A stretch of DNA of 64,000 bases from Acidocella aromatica (GTDB lineage Bacteria; Pseudomonadota; Alphaproteobacteria; Acetobacterales; Acetobacteraceae), in assembly GCF_014201825.1 (NCBI RefSeq), contig NZ_JACHFJ010000002.1, positions 124,001 to 188,000 on the forward strand. The letters are read 5' to 3'. A program made the translations under genes and the position numbers. Under the pieces are notes generated by a model that was not told the origin of the DNA, ran no database searches, and worked only from the letters and a program-made list of their open reading frames with translations. Shown piece by piece: positions 1 to 7,728 of the stretch; the stretch's first letter is position 1; the number at the start of each line of letters is the position of its first letter.

Positions 1-482
1 AAGGCCTCGGGGTCGCCGGCGCGCAGGCCTGGATTGCCGCCGATACGGCCACGGCTCCGCGCGGCGTCGAGCCCGGCTTTGGTGCGTTCGGAAATCAGCG
101 CCCGCTCAAGCTGAGCCACGGCGCCCAGCACTTGCAAGGAGAACATGCCCTGCGGGGTTGAGGTGTCGATCGGGTCGCGCAGGCTGCGGAAATGCGCGCC
201 GTTTGCCTCGATCTGGCCAATGACGGAGAGCAGGTGGTTGACGGAGCGGGCCAGACGGTCGAGCCGCACGACCACCAGGGTGTCGCCGCGCCGGATATCG
301 CGCAGCAGCTTGGCCAGAACCGGCCGGTTGCGGTCGTCGCCGGAGGCGCATTCCTCCAGCACCATGTCGCAGCCTGCGGCCCGTAATTCGTCGAGCTGCG
401 GGTCGGTGTCCTGGGCCTCGGTGGAAATGCGCGCGTAGCCAATCAGGCGGGGAAGAGGGGTGGATCTGGAATTTTCAAGCAT
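1..482 (-). CDS. Serine recombinase (resolvase/invertase family), 3' part cut by window edge
   Basis: At least 160 residues of a small serine recombinase, which cuts and rejoins DNA at short sites through a 5'-phosphoserine intermediate. Residues 14-20 read IGYARIS, with the catalytic serine at residue 20. DRLARS follows in the middle of the domain, and then QLERALISERTKAGLDAARS, the entry to the long E helix. RGRIGGNP after it resembles the linker to the C-terminal helix-turn-helix, which lies outside the window. The ATG at 480-482 directly follows an AT-rich leader. The open frame runs off the left end, so I cannot say whether the gene is intact. It is probably a transposon or plasmid-type resolvase or a DNA invertase. 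No terminal repeats are visible on this side. Confidence 0.88.
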   Translation of the reverse strand, partial: MLENSRSTPLPRLIGYARISTEAQDTDPQLDELRAAGCDMVLEECASGDDRNRPVLAKLLRDIRRGDTLVVVRLDRLARSVNHLLSVIGQIEANGAHFRSLRDPIDTSTPQGMFSLQVLGAVAQLERALISERTKAGLDAARSRGRIGGNPGLRAGDPEA

Positions 483-919
483 GCGCAAAAATAGCGTAAG
501 TATCTGTAATAACAAGATAAAAAATTTTTACACAGCAAAATACAGTTGGAAATGGCCGTTTGTAAAAGTGTCCATAGGTTAGTTTTAATATGTAATCGGC
601 AATATGCCCCGTTACCGACATGCGCGGGCGGCTTGGAGGGGGCGGCGGAACAGGGAAGGGGGGCGGGGAGCGGCAAAATCGAGGCATTTCTGACGCGGAT
701 GCGGGGCCCGGCAGGCCTACGGATCGGCGGCTTCACGCCTCTGAAAGTATTGATTTATCCGATGAATGCGCCGCACATATTGATTTTGAACCAGTCAACT
801 CAAGGGGCACTTCCGCGGCCATAGTTTTGAATTCGCGCGCGCCTTAAAATCGCAGAATCAATATTATGGAAAGTAATATGCGAGGCAGCACGTTAAGCAG
901 CTGGAAAGGATTGTGTCGC
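483..919. other. Intergenic leader between the recombinase and the MCP-like gene
   Basis: About 380-440 bases without a supported gene. The part next to the recombinase (about 483-600) is strongly AT-rich, unlike its surroundings, and includes A6T5 at about 520; it probably holds the recombinase promoter and possibly its binding site. The middle is GC-rich. Close to the MCP-like gene three copies of a TATTGATT-type word occur (748-756, 777-787, and inverted at 856-865), plus an ATATTA/TAATAT inverted repeat (861-866, 874-879). Short open frames here have no recognisable product. Confidence 0.5.
748..865. promoter_or_regulatory. Repeated TATTGATT words upstream of the MCP-like gene
   Basis: TATTGATTT at 748, ATATTGATTTT at 777 and the inverted AATCAATATT at 856 give three related 8-10 base words within 120 bases. 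They could be regulator binding sites for the plus-strand gene. No regulator gene lies next to them, so the function is a guess from repetition alone. Confidence 0.25.
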
Positions 920-2152
920 ATGATCGGGCCAGCGCGCCCACCGCCATATGGAGTGATGCCTTTGGAACTCGTGCTGACGCAAGAAGAAGCCGTCCACCAG
1001 CCAACCATAACCGTACCGGAAACTTCGGGGCGCGCCGCCAGCACGATGCAGCGTGTGAAAACCATGGTCACAGGGCTGGAGCGCCGCTTTCAGGAGATCG
1101 CCTCGATCGCCGACGTGATCAACCACGTGGCCAAGCACACCAAGCTGCTTTCCTTCAACGCGACCATCGAGGCGGCACGGGCTGGTGAGGCCGGGCGCGG
1201 TTTCTCCGTGGTGGCCTCCGAGGTGCGGACCCTGGCCGAACGCACAGCCAGCGCCACGGCGGACATCAACGAGATGCTGCCCCAGGTAAAGCAGGAAATC
1301 GCCGAGGCGGTGCGCGGCGTGGAACAGGAGGAAGCCGAGGCCCTGCTGCAAAGCGCCATCCGCCTGGCCGGGCTGGAGGCAGCCAGGGTCGAAGCCTGGT
1401 TCAGGCAGATCGCCGCCACGCTGCATGCGCTGAAACATGCCCTGGTGGGGCTTCGCAAGTCGGAGGGGGCACTCTCCCGCCCCGCATTCAACGCGGTAAT
1501 GACCGAATTCCTGACCAATAATCCGGGGCTGCTCGCCCTCGCCTGCTGCATGGAGCCCAACGCGTTCGACGGACGGGACGCCGAGTTCGTCAACACCGAG
1601 GGCACGGATGCCTCGGGCCGCTTCGTCTCCTACTGGTACAGGGGCAACGGTCGGATCGCCGTGGAGCCGCTCCAGGGCTACGACACCCCTGGCCGGAACG
1701 ATTACTACGAACTGCCCCGCCGCACCGGGGCTGATGTGATGATGGAGCCCTACGATTACCCCGTGGCCGGGAATATGGTGAAGATGACCTCCCTGATGTC
1801 TCCCCTGAAGCTGAAGGGACGGTTTGCCGGGGTGCTTGGGGCGGATTTCCTGCTCGACGAACTGCAGGCCGAGCTGTCCCGCAACAAGCCCTTCGGCACG
1901 GGCAATCTGTTGCTGCTCTCGCATGGCGGCATGTACGCCACCCATCCAGACGCTCTGCGCATCGGCCAGACAGCCTCGGACCTGTCTTCCGCGGCGCGGC
2001 AGGCCGTTTCGGTTGGGCGGCGTTATGACTACGTTGATGAGGCTGGCATCGCCCGCATCTTCCACCCACTGCAAATAGGCGCCGCCAACCAGCCATGGGC
2101 GCTGATGCTGGTGTTCGATATTGCACACACCCTGAACCACGGGGCCAAGTAG
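920..2152 (+). CDS. Soluble methyl-accepting chemotaxis-type protein with C-terminal Cache domain
   Basis: 410 aa with no transmembrane segment or signal peptide. Residues about 55-120 form a short MCP signalling hairpin; the tip reads LLSFNATIEAARAGEAGRGF followed by SVVASEVRTLAERTASAT, close to the CheA/CheW-binding consensus. A linker helix leads to a C-terminal sensor of Cache/PDC type (about 190-400) with NDYYELPRRTG, a PYDYPVAGNMVKMTS stretch and FAGVLGADFLLDELQ. The usual order is sensor first, membrane helices, then signalling domain, so this is inverted. The start is uncertain: ATG 920 has AAAGGA nine bases upstream, while the frame is open from ATG 866, which has no good ribosome binding site. 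It probably signals from the cytoplasm to a chemosensory array. No che genes are in the window. Confidence 0.8.
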   Translation: MIGPARPPPYGVMPLELVLTQEEAVHQPTITVPETSGRAASTMQRVKTMVTGLERRFQEIASIADVINHVAKHTKLLSFNATIEAARAGEAGRGFSVVASEVRTLAERTASATADINEMLPQVKQEIAEAVRGVEQEEAEALLQSAIRLAGLEAARVEAWFRQIAATLHALKHALVGLRKSEGALSRPAFNAVMTEFLTNNPGLLALACCMEPNAFDGRDAEFVNTEGTDASGRFVSYWYRGNGRIAVEPLQGYDTPGRNDYYELPRRTGADVMMEPYDYPVAGNMVKMTSLMSPLKLKGRFAGVLGADFLLDELQAELSRNKPFGTGNLLLLSHGGMYATHPDALRIGQTASDLSSAARQAVSVGRRYDYVDEAGIARIFHPLQIGAANQPWALMLVFDIAHTLNHGAK

Positions 2153-2158
2153 AGGGGG

Positions 2159-2947
2159 TTAAACCTCCAGCACCATGCCGTCATAGCCCGGCTCTATGCC
2201 GGATGGCAGGGTGTTGCATAGCGTGCGGTAGTCCATATCCGGGCCCAGATGCGTCAGCACCGTGCGTTTGGGCTTCAGCCGCTCCACCCAGGAGAGCACC
2301 GTGGGCAGCCCGGCATGGGTCGGGTGGTCCTGCGCCGGGGTGAAGCAATCCACGATGAACAGATCCAGCCCTTGCAACGTCGCGAAGGCGGTGTCGTCAA
2401 ACCGCACCACGTCCGTGCAATAGGCGGCATTGCCCAGGCGCAGCCCGAGCGAGCGGGAATAGCCGTGGTCCTGGTCCAGCGGCAGGATGGCGGTCCCCAG
2501 GACCTCGAACGCTTCACCGGGCGCGACGATATGGTCGTGCAGCACCGGACGGCCGAAAAAGCCGCCATTATGGGGCTTGAACGCGTAGCCAAACCGCCGC
2601 TTCAACTCTTCCCACAGTGCCTCGGTGCCATAGCAGGGCATCGGCGCGTCCATGATACGGTTGAGGATGCGGACCTCATCGATCCCGGCCACATGGTCGG
2701 CATGCGCATGGGTGTAGATCACCGCGTCAATCCGCCCGATGCCGCAGCTTGTGAGCTGCATGCGTAAATCCGGCGAGGTGTCCACCAGGATATTTTTGTT
2801 TTCAGCGGTTTGAACAACGATGCTGGTACGCGTGCGGCGGTTGCGCGGCTCGTTCGGGTCGGTCCTGCCCCAGTCGCCGCGCCCATCCGGCCCGCCGATC
2901 TGTGGCAGGCCAGCCGAACCGCTTGTGCCCAGCAGGGTGAACTTCAT
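2159..2947 (-). CDS. MBL-fold metallohydrolase, PhnP/cyclic phosphodiesterase-like
   Basis: 262 aa metallo-beta-lactamase-fold hydrolase. The metal ligands are visible as THAHADH (H80, H82, D84, H85). Further ligand candidates are in the DQDHGYS region, the aspartate-containing YCTDVVRFDD segment and VLTHLGPDMD near the end. The N-terminus KFTLLGTSGSAGLPQIG is typical of the PhnP-like branch that opens cyclic phosphodiesters such as phosphoribosyl 1,2-cyclic phosphate. No phn genes are nearby. The position behind tatD and metG is conserved in alphaproteobacteria, so a housekeeping role is more likely than phosphonate use. The start ATG overlaps the tatD stop by four bases. The substrate is not determined by the sequence. 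Confidence 0.85.
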   Translation of the reverse strand: MKFTLLGTSGSAGLPQIGGPDGRGDWGRTDPNEPRNRRTRTSIVVQTAENKNILVDTSPDLRMQLTSCGIGRIDAVIYTHAHADHVAGIDEVRILNRIMDAPMPCYGTEALWEELKRRFGYAFKPHNGGFFGRPVLHDHIVAPGEAFEVLGTAILPLDQDHGYSRSLGLRLGNAAYCTDVVRFDDTAFATLQGLDLFIVDCFTPAQDHPTHAGLPTVLSWVERLKPKRTVLTHLGPDMDYRTLCNTLPSGIEPGYDGMVLEV

Positions 2948-3723
2948 GCCGCCTTCCGGAACAGCGTCTTGAAGTTCCGCGTGGTGAGATCGGCCAAGGC
3001 TTCCGGCGTCATGCCCTTGATTTCGGCCAATCGTGCCGCCGTGTAGGCGGTATAAGCGGGCTCGTTGCGCTTACCGCGGAACGGCACGGGGGCGAGGTAG
3101 GGCGAGTCCGTCTCCACCAGCAGGCGGTCCTCCGGCACGTCCCTGGCGATCTCGCGGATATCCGGCGCCTTGGGAAAGGTAAGCATGCCCGAGAAGGAGA
3201 TATAGCCGCCCATCTCCAGTGCGGCCTCGGCCAGAGCGCGGCTGGAGGAGAAGCAATGCAGTAGGAAGCCGAATTCCCCACCCCGCTCCCGCTCTTCGCG
3301 CAGGATGCGGGCGATATCGTCATCGGCATCGCGGGCATGGATGCATAGCGGCACGTTGGCGAGTTGCGCGGCGCGGATATTGGCGCGGAAATTCTCGGTC
3401 TGAATGTCCTTGGGAGCTTTGTCGTAAAAGTAATCCAGCCCGGATTCGCCGATCCCGATCACCTTCGGGTGCTGCGCCAGTTCGGACAGGGCCTCAGGCG
3501 CGACGACCGGCAGCACATCAGCAGCGTGGTTGGGATGCACCCCCACGCATGCCCAGACATTATCAAAATTCTCTGCAATGTCAATGGCTTGTTTAGACTG
3601 TTCGAAAGTCACGCCGATCGTCACCATCTCCCCTACCCCCGCCTGCACGGCGCGCGCGACAACCTGTTCGCATTCGCCGGGCTGGTTGAAATAGTCGAGA
3701 TGGCAATGGGTATCGACGAGCAT
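2944..3723 (-). CDS. tatD: TatD family deoxyribonuclease/metal hydrolase
   Basis: 259 aa TIM-barrel amidohydrolase-superfamily enzyme of the TatD family, a metal-dependent 3'-5' exonuclease on DNA/RNA linked to DNA repair and quality control. Metal ligands visible are DTHCHLD at the N-terminus (H6, H8), GESGLDYF in the middle, CIHARDADDD and the LLVETDSPYLAP signature near the end. Length is normal for the family (about 260). It starts two bases from the metG stop and overlaps the next gene, so it is cotranscribed with both. The alternative YcfH/YabD naming refers to the same family. Confidence 0.93.
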   Translation of the reverse strand: MLVDTHCHLDYFNQPGECEQVVARAVQAGVGEMVTIGVTFEQSKQAIDIAENFDNVWACVGVHPNHAADVLPVVAPEALSELAQHPKVIGIGESGLDYFYDKAPKDIQTENFRANIRAAQLANVPLCIHARDADDDIARILREERERGGEFGFLLHCFSSSRALAEAALEMGGYISFSGMLTFPKAPDIREIARDVPEDRLLVETDSPYLAPVPFRGKRNEPAYTAYTAARLAEIKGMTPEALADLTTRNFKTLFRKAA

Positions 3724-5259
3724 TCAGGCCGCCTCCACCACGCGCGGGAACAGCCCCGAGGGGGCGGGCAGCGCCGTGCCTTCGGCCAGTCGCGCTTCCA
3801 GGATGGTGAGCGAACGATCTTCCCCAACCCCGAGATAATCAAGCAATTTGCCCATGGTCTCGGGCATGAACGGTTGCAGCACCACCCCCACGCTGCGCAG
3901 CACGGAGGCCAGCGTGTACAGCACGGTGTTCATCCGGTCTGTGTCAGACTTGCGGAGCGTCCAGGGCGCTTGATGGTCTATGTACGCATCGGCGGCCCGG
4001 ATAACCCGCCACGTGGCGTCAAGAGCCTCGTTAAAGGCCAATCGGTCCATCGCCGCCCGGATCTGCTCCGGCAACTCCGCCGCCAGAGCTAGCAGAACGT
4101 CGTCGGCTTCGTGCAGCGCGCCACGCGGCGGCACGGCGGCACCCGCGTTCTTGTTGATGAAGGAGAGTGTGCGCTGGGCCAGATTGCCGATGCCGTTGGC
4201 AAGGTCGGAGTTGATCCGCCCGATCAGCGCCTTGCGGGAGAAATCGCCATCATTGCCGAAGGGCACCTCGCGCAGCAGGAAGTAGCGAACCTGGTCCAGA
4301 CCGAACTCCTCCACCAGCGGGCGGACATCGATGAAGTTGCCGAGCGACTTGCTCATCTTCTCGCCCTCGACCGTCCACCAGCCATGGCTGAACACGCGCC
4401 TGGGCAGGGGCATACCGGCGGCCATCAGGAAGGCCGGCCAGTACACGGCGTGGAAGCGGATGATCTCCTTGCCCACCAAATGCAGGCTGGCCGGCCAGTA
4501 ATGGGCGCGCTCACCGTCCATCTCGGGGTAGCCGCAGGCGGTCAGATAGTTCTGCAGCGCGTCGAGCCACACATACATCACATGCTGCTCATCCCCCGGC
4601 ACCGGAATGCCCCAGGAGAACGAGGTGCGGGAGACGGAGAGATCGCGCAGCCCGCTACGTACAAAAGAGAGGATCTCGTTGCGTTTGGCCTGGGGCGCAA
4701 TGAAGCCCGGATTCTCCTCGTAGAAGGCGAGGAGCTTGTCTTGAAAAGCGCTGAGTTTAAAGAAATAGCTGGGCTCGACCACCCATTTCACCTCGGCGCC
4801 CGAAGCGATGGCGACGCGCGTGCCGTCCGGCTTCACGCTGGTCTCTTCCTCGTCGTAGAAGGCTTCGTCGCGCACCGCGTACCAGCCCTCATACTTGCCG
4901 AGATAGATCGCCCCACTCTCCCGCAGCTTGGTCCAAAGTGCTTGGGCGGAGCGCTTGTGCCGTGCCTCGGTGGTGCGGATGAAATCGTCGTTGGAGATGT
5001 TCATCACCCGCGCCATGTCCTGGAAATCGGCGGAGACGCGGTCGGCGAATTCCTGTGGCTCGATCCCGGCGGCGCGGGCGGCGGCTTCCACCTTCTGGCC
5101 GTGCTCGTCGGTGCCGGTGAGAAAGAACACGTCATGCCCTTCCAGCCGGTTCCAGCGGGCCAGCGCGTCGGCGGCGGTGGAGGTGTAGGCATGGCCGAGA
5201 TGCGGCGAGCCGTTCACGTAATAGATCGGCGTGGTGATATAGAAGCTTTGTTTGTTCAT
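3724..5259 (-). CDS. metG: Methionyl-tRNA synthetase
   Basis: 511 aa class I aminoacyl-tRNA synthetase that charges tRNA-Met. PIYYVNGSPHLGHAYTS holds the HIGH-type motif, and GEKMSKSLGN the KMSKS loop. The connective-peptide region is short (YEGWYAVRDEAFYDEEET) and lacks the four-cysteine zinc knuckle of the E. coli type. There is also no C-terminal tRNA-binding (EMAP-like) domain, as in many alphaproteobacteria. The C-terminal anticodon-binding helical domain follows from about residue 350. ATG overlaps the holB stop (ATGA), indicating translational coupling. Confidence 0.97.
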   Translation of the reverse strand: MNKQSFYITTPIYYVNGSPHLGHAYTSTAADALARWNRLEGHDVFFLTGTDEHGQKVEAAARAAGIEPQEFADRVSADFQDMARVMNISNDDFIRTTEARHKRSAQALWTKLRESGAIYLGKYEGWYAVRDEAFYDEEETSVKPDGTRVAIASGAEVKWVVEPSYFFKLSAFQDKLLAFYEENPGFIAPQAKRNEILSFVRSGLRDLSVSRTSFSWGIPVPGDEQHVMYVWLDALQNYLTACGYPEMDGERAHYWPASLHLVGKEIIRFHAVYWPAFLMAAGMPLPRRVFSHGWWTVEGEKMSKSLGNFIDVRPLVEEFGLDQVRYFLLREVPFGNDGDFSRKALIGRINSDLANGIGNLAQRTLSFINKNAGAAVPPRGALHEADDVLLALAAELPEQIRAAMDRLAFNEALDATWRVIRAADAYIDHQAPWTLRKSDTDRMNTVLYTLASVLRSVGVVLQPFMPETMGKLLDYLGVGEDRSLTILEARLAEGTALPAPSGLFPRVVEAA

Positions 5260-6236
5260 GACCTGTGCAATTGCGTGAGCGCCACGACGACCGCGGCGCG
5301 TTTGTCGAGGTTGAGGCCGATCACCTCTCGCTCCATTTTGCCGAATTCCTGCCAGAGCGAGACCTCGGCGGCAAGATTGCCCCCCCGCCCTGCCCGCGCC
5401 GCAGCCCGCGTGCGCGCGGCGAGGCGCCCGCGCAGCAGGGAGAAAAACGTCTCGAACTTGTCCGCCCCATCCACGGTGCGGGCCACGGTGTCGGCAATCG
5501 CCTGGGCGCGGGCGGGGGCGACCGGGGCATCCAGCGCCTCGTCCACCAACTCGGCAAGGGCAATCCCCCCTTCCGCCGCCAGCGAGAGCGCGGTGCCGAT
5601 GCTCCCCTCCGCCAACTCGATCAACCGTTCCCGCGCGGCAAAATCCAGCTCCGGCGCGTAATCCTTCAGCAGCTCGTGCATTTCGGTCTCGCCCAGCGGT
5701 GCCATGGGCAGCATTCGGCAGCGCGAGCGTATGGTCGGCAGCAGCCGCCCCGGCGCCGAGGTCGCCAGCAGCAGGATCGCCCGTGGCGGCGGCTCTTCCA
5801 ACAGCTTCAGCAGCGCGTTGGCGGCGTTGGTGTTCATGTCCTCCGCGCCGTCGATGATGACGACGCGCCAGCCGCCCTCGGCCGGGGTGAGGCGCATGAA
5901 GGCGCTGGCCTCCTGGATGGTGGCGACGACGATCTCGCTTTGCAGCTTCTCGGTCTTGGCGTTGATGCGCCGTTCCACCGTGAATAGGTCCGGGTGCGTG
6001 CCCGCGGCCACGCGGCGGAACACCGGCGAGATCTCGGGCACGAACAGATCCGGTGTTTCCGCGCCTTCCAGCAGCCAGCGGGCGAAGCGGAAGGCCAGCG
6101 TGGCCTTGCCGATGCCCGGTGGCCCGGCCAGGAGCCAGCCATGATGCAGCCGCCCGGAAATGGCGGCGTGGTAGAGTGAGCCCACGGCCCCCTCATGCCC
6201 GCGCAGCAGAGCGTTGGCGCGTGGTTCGTGGACCAT
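5256..6236 (-). CDS. holB: DNA polymerase III delta' subunit
   Basis: 326 aa AAA+ clamp-loader subunit that helps load the beta sliding clamp. A P-loop-like GPPGIGKATLAF is at residues 38-49, and IIDGAEDMNTNAANALLKLL covers the Walker B/sensor region. The arginine-finger motif TIRSRCR follows. The frame is open 26 codons further upstream into tmk, but that extension reads as shadow of tmk. ATG 6236 gives the ATGA overlap seen across the operon and the expected MVHEPRANALLRGHE start. The cysteine zinc module of DnaX is absent, which fits delta' of alphaproteobacteria. Confidence 0.92.
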   Translation of the reverse strand: MVHEPRANALLRGHEGAVGSLYHAAISGRLHHGWLLAGPPGIGKATLAFRFARWLLEGAETPDLFVPEISPVFRRVAAGTHPDLFTVERRINAKTEKLQSEIVVATIQEASAFMRLTPAEGGWRVVIIDGAEDMNTNAANALLKLLEEPPPRAILLLATSAPGRLLPTIRSRCRMLPMAPLGETEMHELLKDYAPELDFAARERLIELAEGSIGTALSLAAEGGIALAELVDEALDAPVAPARAQAIADTVARTVDGADKFETFFSLLRGRLAARTRAAARAGRGGNLAAEVSLWQEFGKMEREVIGLNLDKRAAVVVALTQLHRS

Positions 6237-6862
6237 CAGCGCCCTGCCCTTTCGGCTATGAGCTGTCGCAGTTGGGCCACCACCTCCTTCGGTGTACCAG
6301 AAGAGTTGACCCACAGGCAGCGCCCAGGCTCTTTCGCCGCGATCGCCTCGAACCCGCGCATCAGCTTGGCGGTAAAATCCTCCCCCATGCTCTCGTAGCG
6401 GTCAGTCGCTCCAGCGCGGGTGACAAGCCGGGCCTTGGCCACATCCTCGGACACACGCAGGAAGAAGCTGAGATCGGGCACTAGATCGATCAGCCGGATC
6501 AGGCTGTCCACGACCTCAACCCCCACCCCCTGGGCATAGCCCTGATAGGCCATGGTGGAGTCGTAAAAACGGTCGCAGATGACGATAGCCCCGCGCTCCA
6601 GCGCTGGGCGCAGCACGGTTTCCACATGGTCAGCCCGGGCAGCGAAGTGCAGCATGGTCTGGGCCAGCGGGTGCAGCGGCGTCTCGGTGCCCAGTAGCAG
6701 GGCGCGGATGGCCTCTGCACCCTTGGTGCCCCCTGGCTCGCGCGTGGCCAGCACCTCATGCCCCTCGGCGCGCAGCAACTCGGCAAGCCCCTTGGCGGCA
6801 GTGGATTTACCCGCCCCCTCCCCGCCTTCCAGCGTGATGAACAGACCGGGATAACGGTTCAT
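6236..6862 (-). CDS. tmk: Thymidylate kinase
   Basis: 208 aa dTMP kinase that converts dTMP to dTDP for DNA synthesis. The P-loop is LEGGEGAGKSTAAKGL near the N-terminus. The DR(Y/F) motif reads CDRFYDSTMAYQGYAQG, with the Q-G-Y-A-Q-G stretch that binds thymidine. A LID region with VTRAGATDRYESMGEDF follows. Length is normal. It overlaps rlpA upstream by four bases and holB downstream by one base, so it sits inside the operon. Confidence 0.96.
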   Translation of the reverse strand: MNRYPGLFITLEGGEGAGKSTAAKGLAELLRAEGHEVLATREPGGTKGAEAIRALLLGTETPLHPLAQTMLHFAARADHVETVLRPALERGAIVICDRFYDSTMAYQGYAQGVGVEVVDSLIRLIDLVPDLSFFLRVSEDVAKARLVTRAGATDRYESMGEDFTAKLMRGFEAIAAKEPGRCLWVNSSGTPKEVVAQLRQLIAERAGR

Positions 6863-7728
6863 CGAACGATGATTTCGGGGTCCGGGATGCCCACCTGCAG
6901 CATCTGCTGCAAGGCGGCATCGGCATCCGCCACGGTGTGGTACGGCCCGGCATTCACCGCCCAGAGCGGACGGTCGCCGCCATAAACAGGAACCACGCGC
7001 GCCGGCAGCCCCGGAATGCGCGCCAAGGTACGGAAGCCATCACGCTCATTGCCAAAGCCCGGCACCTGGACCCAGAGCGGCCCTGGCCCCGGCGCCCCCT
7101 GCGTCACTTGCCCTGAGAGGGTGACGGTCTGGTTCAGATTCCCCCCATTGGCGCTGGGGCCGAGCTGCTGCACTCCGCCCGTGGCAGCCCCGCCGCCCGG
7201 AGGCGCAAGAGACTGCGCTGTAATCCCGGCCACGGGAGCGGCGGTCAGCTTGGGCACCGCGCCCAGAGAGCTTTGCAGCGCCATGGTCTGGCTCTGGTTC
7301 AGCTTCACCTCCACCTCGACAATGCCGCCAGACGGGAAGCTGAGCAGCCGCGCCACGCGCGGGGTGACGGACAGGATACGCCCCGGCTGCATCGGCCCGC
7401 GATCATTCACCCGCACATCCACCGAGCGCCCGTTCACCAGATTGGTGACGGTGACGATGCAAGGCAGTTGCAGCACTGGCGAGGCTGCCGCCAGCGCGTC
7501 CGGGTCGTAGCTCTCATTATCGGCGGTATAGGCGGGACCACCATCCGTGATGACGGTTGCCAGCCCGGTGGCGTCGTAATCGTTCACCTCGCGCGGGTAG
7601 AACCACTCCCCGCCCGCCTGATACGGATCACCCACCGTGTATTTCACCCCACTGGGTGAAGGAGGCGCCACGGTGTGCGTGCAGTTGGCGAGGATGGCAA
7701 ACAGGCCGATGGCGTAGCGGTTGATCAT
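6859..7728 (-). CDS. rlpA: RlpA-like septal lipoprotein, DPBB plus SPOR domains
   Basis: 289 aa envelope lipoprotein. A lipobox LANC places the lipidated cysteine at residue 16. A double-psi beta-barrel follows at about 45-145, with TADNESYDP carrying the probable catalytic glutamate and VRVNDRGPM the conserved Asp/Arg. After a Gly/Pro-rich linker (about 165-210) the C-terminal 75 residues have the pattern of a SPOR domain (LWVQVPGFGN ... WAVNAGPYHTVADADAAL), which binds denuded septal peptidoglycan. RlpA proteins are lytic transglycosylases acting at daughter-cell separation. Start overlaps the mltB stop by four bases, so two murein hydrolases are coupled here. Confidence 0.9.
   Translation of the reverse strand: MINRYAIGLFAILANCTHTVAPPSPSGVKYTVGDPYQAGGEWFYPREVNDYDATGLATVITDGGPAYTADNESYDPDALAAASPVLQLPCIVTVTNLVNGRSVDVRVNDRGPMQPGRILSVTPRVARLLSFPSGGIVEVEVKLNQSQTMALQSSLGAVPKLTAAPVAGITAQSLAPPGGGAATGGVQQLGPSANGGNLNQTVTLSGQVTQGAPGPGPLWVQVPGFGNERDGFRTLARIPGLPARVVPVYGGDRPLWAVNAGPYHTVADADAALQQMLQVGIPDPEIIVR

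Noticed and set aside
483-620. A resolvase res site in the recombinase leader
   Set aside because: I could not find three properly spaced inverted sites. AT-richness alone is not enough.
893-2140. A 415-codon minus-strand frame opposite the MCP-like gene
   Set aside because: Composition is Gly/His/Arg-rich without domain signs. The plus strand holds MCP and Cache motifs.
4111-5661. A 516-codon plus-strand frame opposite metG and holB
   Set aside because: Antisense frame with biased composition. Both minus-strand genes have full motif sets.
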